Source of the DNA: Candidatus Neomicrothrix sp. UBA4742
GTDB lineage: Bacteria; Actinomycetota; Acidimicrobiia; Acidimicrobiales; Acidimicrobilacustridaceae
DNA length: 5,177 nucleotides
Direction of reading: 5' to 3'
Assembly: GCA_002403895.1 (NCBI GenBank)
Contig: DHIQ01000271.1
Location: forward strand, 22,049 to 27,225
Shown: positions 1 through 5,177 of the stretch, in pieces
How the letters are laid out: each line of letters starts with the position of its first letter
Numbering within the stretch: the stretch's first letter is position 1
Notes under the pieces: generated by a model
The model's input: only the letters and a program-made list of their open reading frames with translations
Database searches by the model: none
Told to the model about the DNA's origin: nothing
Translations under genes and position numbers: made by a program

Positions 1-2015
1 TTCTCGATCTCGTCGAGGAGCACCACCGCGTACGGCCGACGACGGATGGCTTCAGTGAGCTGGCCACCCTCGTCGTAGCCGACATAGCCTGGAGGAGCGC
101 CGATCAGCCGACTGACCGAGTGCTTCTCCATGTACTCGCTCATGTCGATGCGGACCATGGCCCGCTCGTCATCGAACAGGAAGTCGGCCAACGACCGAGC
201 CAGCTCGGTCTTTCCCACGCCGGTGGGTCCCATGAGCAAGAAGCTGCCGATGGGGCGATTGGGATCGGACAGTCCTGCCCGGCTGCGACGGATGGCGTTG
301 GCGACGGCCTGCACCGCGTCGTCCTGGCCCACCAGCCGCTCGTGCAGCACGTCCTCCAGCCGGACGAGCTTGTGCATCTCGCCCTCCATCAGGCGTGAAA
401 CGGGAACTCCCGTCCATTTGCTGACGACCTCAGCGATGTCTTCTTCGTCAACCTCCTCCTTGAGCATCTTCTGGGAGGCCTGCAGCTCGGCGAGGATCTT
501 GGTGGCGTCGTCGATGCGGTGCTCGAGCTCGGGAAGTTGCCCATAGCGGATCTCGGCCGCCTTCTCGAGGTCGCTCTCGCGTTCCACCTCGCTCCGCTTC
601 GACTCGAGCTGCTCCTTCAGGTCGCGGATGGTGTCGATGGCGTCCTTCTCCGCCTGCCAGTGCGCCTTCATGGCGGCCGACTGCTCCTGGAGGTTCGCCA
701 ACTCCTCGTCCAGCGCGGCCAGCCGCTCCTCGGACACGATGTCGGTTTCCTTGGCCAGCGCCACGCGCTCGATCTCCAGCTGACGGATCCGGCGCTCGAC
801 GACGTCGATCTCCGTCGGCATCGAGTCGATCTCGATGCGCAGCTTGCTGGCCGCTTCGTCCATCAGGTCGATGGCCTTGTCGGGCAGGAAGCGTCCGGTC
901 AGGTATCGGTCGGACAGTACGGCCGCGGCCACCAGGGCGGCGTCTTGGATGCGTACCCCGTGGTGGACCTCGTAGCGCTCCTTGAGCCCACGCAGGATGG
1001 CAATGGTGTCTTCGACCGAGGGTTGGCCGACGAACACCTGCTGGAACCGCCGCTCGAGGGCCGGGTCCTTCTCGACGTATTTGCGGTACTCGTCGAGAGT
1101 GGTGGCCCCGATCATGCGCAACTGGCCGCGCGCCAACATGGGCTTGAGCATGTTGCCGGCGTCCATCGCACCCTCCCCGCCGGCCCCGGCGCCGACGACG
1201 GTGTGCATCTCATCGATGAACGTGATGACTTCGCCGTCGCTGTCGGTGATCTCCTTGAGCACGGCCTTGAGCCGCTCTTCGAACTCGCCGCGGTACTTGG
1301 CGCCAGCCACCATGCTCGATAGGTCCAAAGAGATGAGGCGCTTGTTCTTGAGGCTCTCAGGCACGTCGCCCTCGACGATGCGACGGGCCAGCCCCTCGAC
1401 GATGGCGGTCTTGCCCACCCCTGGGTCACCGATGAGCACCGGGTTGTTCTTGGTGCGCCGCGACAGCACCTGGATCACCCGGCGGATCTCCTCGTCCCGT
1501 CCGATGACGGGATCGAGGCCACCGGCCCGGGCGGCCTCGGTGAGATCACGCCCGTACTTCTTGAGCGCCTGATACTGCTCCTCGGGATTCTGGGACGTCA
1601 CCCGGTGGCTGCCCCGCACGTCGGCCAAGGCGGCCAGCAGGTCCTCATGGCTCACGCCGAGACGATCGTGCAGGGCCAGCAGCACGTGTTCGGTCGAGAG
1701 GTACTCGTCGTGCAACTCGCGTCGGGCTTGGTCGGCGGCGTCGAGCAGAGCGGTGAGGTCGCGACTCAGGTGGGCGTCGCTGCCGTAGGCCTTCGGGAGG
1801 CGGCTGAGCGCTTCCTCGGCGGCGTTGCGCAGGGGGGGTGACGCCTGCCCGACCTTTTGGAGGATGGGGAGAACGACACCCTCGCTCTGGCCTAACAGCG
1901 CGACCAGGAGGTGGTCAGGGGTGACCTCGGGATTGGCATTGGAACGGGCCAGCTCGATGGCGACGTTGAACGCCTCCTGCATCTTCAGGGTCCAGCGGTT
2001 CGGGTCGAGCGCCAT
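1..2015 (-). CDS. clpB: ATP-dependent protein disaggregase ClpB (Hsp100), 3' end outside the window
   Basis: ClpB is a cytosolic hexameric AAA+ unfoldase that threads aggregated proteins through its pore, working with DnaK/DnaJ/GrpE. The minus strand is open for 671 codons with no frameshift. Seen in order: a Clp N domain (about 1-140); Walker A1 GDPGVGKT (196-203); pore loop KYRG (Tyr241); Walker B1 with Asp268-Glu269; the ClpB signature [13 protein letters not shown] (285-297); an ALERRF arginine-finger segment; and a charged, coiled-coil-like middle domain (about 400-510). The second ATPase domain has Walker A2 GPTGVGKTE (596-604), pore loop GYVGY (643-647) and Walker B2 Asp668-Glu669. These positions run about 9-10 residues behind E. 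coli ClpB (857 aa), so roughly 180-190 C-terminal residues are missing. The middle domain separates it from ClpA and ClpC. The start MALDPNRWT is supported by GGAG 9 nt upstream. Codon 41 is TTA. The gene is divergent from the egt operon. Confidence 0.98.
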   Translation of the reverse strand, partial: MALDPNRWTLKMQEAFNVAIELARSNANPEVTPDHLLVALLGQSEGVVLPILQKVGQASPPLRNAAEEALSRLPKAYGSDAHLSRDLTALLDAADQARRELHDEYLSTEHVLLALHDRLGVSHEDLLAALADVRGSHRVTSQNPEEQYQALKKYGRDLTEAARAGGLDPVIGRDEEIRRVIQVLSRRTKNNPVLIGDPGVGKTAIVEGLARRIVEGDVPESLKNKRLISLDLSSMVAGAKYRGEFEERLKAVLKEITDSDGEVITFIDEMHTVVGAGAGGEGAMDAGNMLKPMLARGQLRMIGATTLDEYRKYVEKDPALERRFQQVFVGQPSVEDTIAILRGLKERYEVHHGVRIQDAALVAAAVLSDRYLTGRFLPDKAIDLMDEAASKLRIEIDSMPTEIDVVERRIRQLEIERVALAKETDIVSEERLAALDEELANLQEQSAAMKAHWQAEKDAIDTIRDLKEQLESKRSEVERESDLEKAAEIRYGQLPELEHRIDDATKILAELQASQKMLKEEVDEEDIAEVVSKWTGVPVSRLMEGEMHKLVRLEDVLHERLVGQDDAVQAVANAIRRSRAGLSDPNRPIGSFLLMGPTGVGKTELARSLADFLFDDERAMVRIDMSEYMEKHSVSRLIGAPPGYVGYDEGGQLTEAIRRRPYAVVLLDEIE

Positions 2016-2024
2016 GCGTTGTTT

Positions 2025-2030
2025 CTCCGG
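2025..2030 (-). promoter_or_regulatory. Ribosome binding site of clpB
   Basis: The minus strand reads CCGGAG here. The GGAG core lies 9 nt upstream of the ATG at 2015-2013. This is normal Shine-Dalgarno spacing and fixes the clpB start, which also gives a typical ClpB N-terminus. Confidence 0.75.
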
Positions 2031-2071
2031 GAAATCGTGGTTGGTAGGAGCATCGCAGATTGCCGGCCAGA

Positions 2072-2094
2072 GGCCCAGGGATCGCTCCCGGGCC
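2072..2094 (-). other. GC-rich hairpin in the clpB 5' leader
   Basis: An inverted repeat pairs GGCCC-A-GGGA (2072-2081) with TCCCGGGCC (2086-2094) around the 4-nt loop TCGC. It makes nine base pairs, almost all G-C, with one bulged base. No T-run follows on either strand, so it is not a classical intrinsic terminator. If clpB starts near 2139, the hairpin lies in the leader mRNA about 55-80 nt before the start codon. It does not cover the ribosome binding site. A role in RNA stability or leader folding is possible but is inference; it could also be chance in GC-rich DNA. Confidence 0.4.
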
Positions 2095-2125
2095 CCTCGC
2101 CCACGAGCAGGTCCTAAGCTCGGTT

Positions 2126-2132
2126 ACTCAAG
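2126..2132 (-). promoter_or_regulatory. Extra HAIR half-site
   Basis: The minus strand reads CTTGAGT, an exact match to one arm of the HAIR consensus. It starts 3 nt downstream of the 25-bp inverted repeat's CAAC edge, on the clpB side. No matching partner arm is found 7 bp further on. It could be an auxiliary contact for a second HspR dimer, or a remnant of an older operator. Confidence 0.4.
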
Positions 2133-2133
2133 A

Positions 2134-2158
2134 AAGTTGATACTCAGCATATCAAGTT
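2134..2158 (-). promoter_or_regulatory. HAIR-like operator, putative HspR binding site
   Basis: The arms AAGTTGATA (2134-2142) and TATCAAGTT (2150-2158) form an inverted repeat matching at 8 of 9 positions, around exactly 7 bp. The inner core is TTGATA-N7-TATCAA. The known HspR operator HAIR is CTTGAGT-N7-ACTCAAG, so the spacing and the TTGA/TCAA core agree, while the two inner bases of each arm differ (TA for GT on the left). HspR is a MerR-family repressor that controls dnaK and clpB in Streptomyces. The site overlaps the proposed clpB -10, where a repressor would block RNA polymerase. Binding is inferred; no hspR gene is in the window. Confidence 0.65.
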
Positions 2159-2173
2159 CAGGAAAGTTGTCCA
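2146..2173 (-). promoter_or_regulatory. Probable clpB promoter
   Basis: On the minus strand, TGGACA (2173-2168, five of six matches to TTGACA) is followed after 16 bp by TATGCT (2151-2146, a good -10). Transcription would begin near 2139, giving a leader of about 124 nt. The -10 lies inside the HAIR-like inverted repeat and the -35 overlaps a DnaA-box sequence. The match is by eye; the start site is not proven. Confidence 0.5.
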
Positions 2174-2175
2174 CA
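2167..2175 (+). promoter_or_regulatory. DnaA-box-like sequence
   Basis: TTGTCCACA is identical to the favoured DnaA box of high-GC actinobacteria. It is the only exact copy noticed in the window, so this is not a replication origin. It covers the proposed clpB -35, so DnaA could act here as a transcription factor or be titrated. A 9-mer can also occur by chance. Confidence 0.35.
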
Positions 2176-2296
2176 GGCGTAACAGCCGGTCACCGCCAAG
2201 GACTGAACCCATGGCCGGTCATCACCCCACGCAAGCACCCGGTGCGGCCGGATCAAGGGATCATCACCCTGACGAGCGGGTCGGTGCCCGACTCGC

Positions 2297-2302
2297 TACC
2301 GT
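2297..2302 (+). promoter_or_regulatory. Weak -10 candidate for the egt operon
   Basis: TACCGT fits the loose TAnnnT -10 pattern common in actinobacteria and lies 53 bp before the small ORF at 2355. No convincing -35 is found at 16-18 bp; the nearest TTGAC-like word, CTGACG at 2269-2274, is 22 bp away. Apart from this, positions 2176-2345 show no clear gene or site. Third-position GC in the open frame crossing them is only about 62%, against 84% downstream of 2355. Confidence 0.2.
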
Positions 2303-2345
2303 GACGTCGAATTCGTCTGACCTGACCACACCCACACGAGCCGAC

Positions 2346-2351
2346 AGGGGG
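2346..2351 (+). promoter_or_regulatory. Ribosome binding site of the small leader ORF
   Basis: AGGGGG followed by A lies 3 nt before the ATG at 2355 and 6 nt before the next ATG at 2358. It is the best Shine-Dalgarno-like sequence in the 200 bp before egtA and points at the 31-codon ORF rather than at egtA. Spacing fits the second ATG (2358) or the one at 2364 better than the first. Confidence 0.45.
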
Positions 2352-2354
2352 ACC

Positions 2355-2450
2355 ATGATGGTGATGCGCCATTCGCTCCCTCACGACTGCCTGCTCTTTC
2401 CCGCGGTGCGCGACCCCGAATGGGTCGAGGCGTCGTTCGGACACAGCTAG
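2355..2450 (+). CDS. Putative 31-aa leader peptide upstream of egtA
   Basis: I do not recognise this ORF. It would encode a 31-residue peptide starting MMVMRHSLPHDCLL and ending in the tail EASFGHS. It contains three His, one Cys and three Met. It has no signal peptide or membrane segment. A G-rich ribosome binding site precedes it. Its third-position GC (26 of 31 codons) resembles the real genes, while the open frame upstream does not. The TAG stop lies 2 nt before the egtA ATG, and egtA has no good binding site of its own, so translation of egtA is probably coupled to it. It may be a regulatory leader, a small protein, or the remnant of a lost gene. An in-frame start at 2211 with AAGGA 8 nt upstream would give 79 aa, but the extra codons look non-coding. 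Confidence 0.45.
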   Translation: MMVMRHSLPHDCLLFPAVRDPEWVEASFGHS

Positions 2451-2452
2451 CC

Positions 2453-3736
2453 ATGTCCTCCACCCGGCCGGTGCTACGCGCCAACGATGTCCGCGACTAC
2501 GTCGCCGAGCACGTGTTCCAGCCGTGCGGAGATCCCAATGGCCTGGGCGTCGAGTTGGAATGGCTCACCAGCCAGGGCAGCCGCGAGCGTCGCCTCCCCA
2601 TCGCGGCGGCGACGTCGCTCATCGACACCCTCTCGCCCTTGCCGCGAGGGAGTCGGATCACGCTCGAGCCTGGTGGCCAACTCGAGTTGAGCAGCGAGCC
2701 GTTTCCCACCATCGACCAATTGTGCGACGCGGCCGAGGCAGACCTGGCCGTGTTGGACACCGCGTGTGAGGCCAACCAGGTGGAACTCATCGCCCTCGGC
2801 GCCGACCCGATTCGCGCGCCCGAGCGCGTCGCCCTGGGGCCGCGCTATCAGGCTATGGAGCGCTACTTCGACCAGCTCGGGCCGGCCGGGCGCACGATGA
2901 TGTGCAACACCGCCGCCATCCAGGTCAACGTCGGGCTGGGTGACCGCCCGGTGGCGGCCGAACGGTGGGCCCTGGCCAACCGTATGGCCCCCACGCTGCT
3001 GGCCTGCTTTGTCAACTCACCCTTCGCCGGTGGACAACCAAGCGGTTGGCAGTCGAGCCGACTCCGGGCGTGGTGGGCACTCGACCCCTCACGTGCCGCG
3101 CCCGTCTCGCTCGACCTCGACCCCGTCGATGCCTGGTCCAGCTACGCCCTCGACGCGCGGGTGATGTTGATCCGCCAAGCCGAGGACCAGTGCCTTCCCT
3201 TGGTGGAACCGTTGCGGTTCGGCGAGTGGCTGACTCAGGGGCACGAGCTGGGATTCCCCACCATCGACGACTTCTCATACCACCTCACCACCCTGTTCCC
3301 TCCGGTACGACCGAAGGGTTGGCTGGAACTGCGGATGTTCGACGCGTTGCCCTCGCCGGCCTGGGAGGTGGCGGTGGCGGTCACGTGCATCCTGCTCAGC
3401 GACCACGCACTGGCCGATGACATCTCCAACGCGGTGACCGGCACCGAGCGGCTCTGGGTCGACGCCGCCCAGCTTGGCCTCGGCCATCCCGCCCTGGCCC
3501 ACAGTGCCCTCCGGTTGTTCGACCTCGCCGGCCAAGCCCTCACCACCGCGGGCGTCTCCACGGCGCGGCAGGACCTCGTCGCGGCATTCAATGACCGCTG
3601 GGTGGCCCGGGGCCGCTCTCCGGCCGATGACCGGCTCGATGGGTGGCGCCACGATGGTCAGCTGTTCCCACCGGCTGAGTCGGTGGCCAGCCTGGCCGGG
3701 GCCTCGCTCGCCGCGGGGGAGTTCGGCCGCCGATGA
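2453..3736 (+). CDS. egtA: Glutamate-cysteine ligase EgtA, ergothioneine pathway
   Basis: EgtA uses ATP to join L-glutamate and L-cysteine into gamma-glutamylcysteine, the sulfur donor used by EgtB; it acts in the cytosol. The 427-aa product is of the GCS2/GshA-like family and near the usual EgtA length. Motifs seen: GVELEW (32-37) and LEPGGQLELSSEP (71-83), which carry the acidic metal- and substrate-binding residues of this fold; MMCNTAAIQVNV (149-160); SRLRAWWALDPSR (202-214); and WLELRMFDALP (290-300). I chose the ATG at 2453 because it gives a normal N-terminus and sits 2 nt after the small ORF's stop. An in-frame ATG at 2420 would add 11 residues but has no binding site. The TGA overlaps the egtB ATG by 4 nt. 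A generic gamma-glutamylcysteine ligase is the alternative, but the egtB and egtC neighbours make EgtA the best call. Confidence 0.93.
   Translation: MSSTRPVLRANDVRDYVAEHVFQPCGDPNGLGVELEWLTSQGSRERRLPIAAATSLIDTLSPLPRGSRITLEPGGQLELSSEPFPTIDQLCDAAEADLAVLDTACEANQVELIALGADPIRAPERVALGPRYQAMERYFDQLGPAGRTMMCNTAAIQVNVGLGDRPVAAERWALANRMAPTLLACFVNSPFAGGQPSGWQSSRLRAWWALDPSRAAPVSLDLDPVDAWSSYALDARVMLIRQAEDQCLPLVEPLRFGEWLTQGHELGFPTIDDFSYHLTTLFPPVRPKGWLELRMFDALPSPAWEVAVAVTCILLSDHALADDISNAVTGTERLWVDAAQLGLGHPALAHSALRLFDLAGQALTTAGVSTARQDLVAAFNDRWVARGRSPADDRLDGWRHDGQLFPPAESVASLAGASLAAGEFGRR
3715..3721 (+). promoter_or_regulatory. Ribosome binding site of egtB
   Basis: GGGGGAG lies inside the end of egtA, 11 nt before the egtB ATG at 3733. 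The spacing is slightly long, but together with the ATGA overlap it supports this start and coupled translation. Confidence 0.5.
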
Positions 3737-5085
3737 GCGCCACCGAGCTGCACCATCGAGGAATCGACCGTCAGGTCCTGGCCGACGAGCTGGCACGCGC
3801 CCGAGCCCGGACGTTGGGCCTGCTCGACGGGCTCGACGACACCCAGCAGCGGGCCCAGGTGTCACCGCTGATGTCTCCCTTCGTCTGGGACCTGGCCCAC
3901 ATCGGCAACTACGAGGAGCTGTGGCTGCTGCGCGAGCTGGATGGCCGACCAGCGATCGACCCCACGCTCGATGATCTCTACAACGCGTTCGAGCATCCCC
4001 GGTGGCAGCGGCCCGCGCTGCCCATCCTGGGACCGACCGACGCCCGCGCCTATCTCGAGCGGGTGCGTAACGAGGTCCTCCTGCTGCTCGACCGGATCGA
4101 GCTGACCGATCCGTGCCCCGCCCTCCAGCTCGACGGCTTCGTGTACGGGATGGTCCTGCAGCACGAGCATCAACACAACGAGACGATCCTGGCCGCCCGC
4201 CAGCTTCTCAGCGAGCAGACGGCCTCGCCGTTGCCTCCCGGCCTCGACGAGGAGCGACCGGCGCACCAGGCGATCGACGTCGCCTCGCTGCCGGAGATGC
4301 GCCTCGTCGACGGCGGGCCGTTCGTCATGGGGACGTCCACCCATCCGTGGGCCTATGACAACGAGCGAACGGCCCACGTGGTCGACCTGGCGCCATTCCT
4401 CATCGACACCACCCCCGTCACCAACGAGCGTTACCGTGACTTCATCGCCGACGGGGGCTACGACGACGAGCGGCTGTGGAAGCCGGCGGGCTGGTCGTGG
4501 CGCGGCGAAGAACAGCTCGAGGCGCCGCGTTTCTGGCAACGCGAGGGAACCCACGACTGGAGCGTGCTCCGCTTCGGGCGGCGCCTGGACTTGACCGACC
4601 ACCTCTACGAGCCGGTGCAACACGTGTGCTGGTACGAAGCCGACGCGTATTGCCGTTGGGCCGGAAAGCGGTTGCCGACCGAGCCCGAATGGGAAAAAGC
4701 GGCCACATGGGATCCGACCACTGGCACCACCAGGCCGTGGCCCTGGGGTACCGGTGAGCCCAACACCGAGCGGGCCAACCTCGGCCAGCGCAGCGACGGT
4801 CCGCACCCGGTGGGGGCCCACCCGGCGGGGATGAGCCCGTCGGGGTGCCTGGCCATGATCGGCGACGTGTGGGAATGGACGTCCAGCGACTTCCGGTCCT
4901 ACCCGGGCTTCAAGGCTTGGCCCTACCGCGAGTATTCGGAGGTCTTCTGGGGGTCGGAGTACAAGGTGCTCCGGGGTGGCGCCTGGTCGGCTGACCCAGT
5001 CGCCGTGCGGAGCACGTTCCGCAACTGGGACTACCCGATCCGACGCCAGATCTTCGCCGGTTTCCGCGGCGCCCGGGATGCCTGA
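3733..5085 (+). CDS. egtB: Hercynine oxygenase / sulfoxide synthase EgtB
   Basis: EgtB is a non-haem iron enzyme that uses O2 to couple gamma-glutamylcysteine to C2 of the imidazole ring of hercynine, forming gamma-glutamyl-hercynylcysteine sulfoxide. The 450-aa product has an N-terminal DinB-like helical domain (about 10-165) and a C-terminal formylglycine-generating-enzyme-like domain (from about 189). The predicted iron ligands are His56 (WDLAHIGNYEE) and His144/His148 in QHEHQHNE, matching the His51/134/138 set of mycobacterial EgtB. Arg90 and Arg93 (PRWQRP), and Asp433 and Arg437 (NWDYPIR), match the spacing of residues recalled to bind gamma-glutamylcysteine in that enzyme. This fits its place after egtA. 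Further FGE-like motifs are RLPTEPEWEKAA, GDVWEWTSSDF and VLRGGAW. It starts in a 4-nt ATGA overlap with egtA, and egtC begins 2 nt after its stop. No truncation or missing key residue was seen. Confidence 0.97.
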   Translation: MSATELHHRGIDRQVLADELARARARTLGLLDGLDDTQQRAQVSPLMSPFVWDLAHIGNYEELWLLRELDGRPAIDPTLDDLYNAFEHPRWQRPALPILGPTDARAYLERVRNEVLLLLDRIELTDPCPALQLDGFVYGMVLQHEHQHNETILAARQLLSEQTASPLPPGLDEERPAHQAIDVASLPEMRLVDGGPFVMGTSTHPWAYDNERTAHVVDLAPFLIDTTPVTNERYRDFIADGGYDDERLWKPAGWSWRGEEQLEAPRFWQREGTHDWSVLRFGRRLDLTDHLYEPVQHVCWYEADAYCRWAGKRLPTEPEWEKAATWDPTTGTTRPWPWGTGEPNTERANLGQRSDGPHPVGAHPAGMSPSGCLAMIGDVWEWTSSDFRSYPGFKAWPYREYSEVFWGSEYKVLRGGAWSADPVAVRSTFRNWDYPIRRQIFAGFRGARDA

Positions 5086-5087
5086 CC

Positions 5088-5177
5088 GTGTGCCGCCACC
5101 TGGCCTACTGGGGCCCCGCCCTGCCCATCGCCGAGCTCATCGTGGCCACGCCTCACTCGCTTCTGCGCCAGTGCACG
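5088..5177 (+). CDS. egtC: Gamma-glutamyl-hercynylcysteine sulfoxide hydrolase EgtC, 5' fragment
   Basis: EgtC is a class II glutamine amidotransferase-like (Ntn-type) hydrolase that removes glutamate from the EgtB product, leaving hercynylcysteine sulfoxide. Only the first 30 codons are present, and the frame is open to the right edge. The peptide begins MCRHLAYWGP, the hallmark EgtC start: Cys2 is the catalytic nucleophile exposed after Met removal. The later segment TPHSLLRQ also fits the family. The start is GTG, 2 nt after the egtB TGA, with only a weak GGGA upstream, so expression probably depends on translational coupling. The QCT at residues 28-30 stands where EgtC proteins usually have Q-S-aromatic, as far as I recall; this is a small variation. 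The fragment is short, but position and motif agree. Confidence 0.9.
   Translation, partial: MCRHLAYWGPALPIAELIVATPHSLLRQCT

Noticed and set aside
519..1322. A 267-codon open frame on the plus strand opposite clpB
   Set aside because: It lies wholly inside intact clpB on the other strand, with low-complexity Leu/Val/Gly-rich content and no known domain.
1832..1838. A run of seven G in clpB as a possible phase-variation tract
   Set aside because: It reads in frame as Ser-Pro-Pro-Leu, and seven bases are unremarkable in GC-rich DNA. The flanking protein sequence is intact.
2235..2245. GCACCCGGTGC palindrome as an operator or terminator
   Set aside because: The arms are only 5 bp around one base, with no T-run and no promoter beside it.
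2219..2269. TCATCACCC repeated at 2219-2227 and 2261-2269
   Set aside because: It is short, with no symmetry or promoter association, and easily arises by chance.
2211..2354. An N-terminal extension of the small ORF, starting at ATG 2211 with AAGGA 8 nt upstream
   Set aside because: Third-position GC of these 48 codons is only about 62%, unlike the real genes here, and the sequence suggests no fold. The shorter form from 2355 is preferred, although the longer one is not excluded.
2420..2452. An 11-residue N-terminal extension of EgtA from ATG 2420
   Set aside because: There is no ribosome binding site before 2420, and the extension overlaps the small ORF in another frame. The start at 2453 fits operon spacing.
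3862..4821. A 319-codon open frame on the minus strand opposite egtB
   Set aside because: It is antisense to an unmistakable egtB, has no recognisable motifs and a Pro/Gly/Arg/Val-rich composition, and is the usual by-product of high third-position GC.

Overview
The window looks like chromosomal DNA from a high-GC actinobacterium. This rests on three things seen in the sequence: strong G/C preference at third codon positions, an EgtA-EgtB-EgtC ergothioneine gene order of the actinobacterial type, and a clpB promoter overlapped by an HspR/HAIR-like operator. A lineage outside Streptomyces and Mycobacterium, for example an acidimicrobial one, is plausible, but the window cannot settle this. No mobile element, CRISPR array, tRNA or rRNA was seen.

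Layout. The left 2.0 kb (1-2015, minus strand) is the first 671 codons of the disaggregase ClpB, running off the left edge just after the second Walker B motif. Positions 2016-2354 are a divergent intergenic region. On the clpB side they hold a ribosome binding site, a GC-rich leader hairpin, a promoter-like pair (TGGACA, 16 bp, TATGCT), and a 25-bp inverted repeat with the 7-bp spacing of a HAIR operator lying over the -10. A perfect actinobacterial-type DnaA box lies over the -35. The egt-facing side has only a weak -10 candidate.

The right half (2355-5177, plus strand) is a tightly packed ergothioneine operon. It starts with a putative 31-codon leader ORF ending 2 nt before egtA. Then come egtA (glutamate-cysteine ligase), egtB (iron-dependent sulfoxide synthase, overlapping egtA by 4 nt) and the first 30 codons of egtC (glutamine-amidotransferase-type hydrolase, starting GTG 2 nt after egtB). 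EgtA makes gamma-glutamylcysteine. EgtB joins it to hercynine (trimethylhistidine) with O2. EgtC removes the glutamate. The hercynine-forming EgtD and the lyase EgtE are not in the window and may lie to the right.

The core genes are well-known families. The parts that merit a second look are regulatory: the HAIR-like operator with an extra half-site, the DnaA box, the leader hairpin, a lone TTA codon early in clpB, and the small ORF apparently coupled to egtA. I did not find a clearly undescribed enzymatic system.
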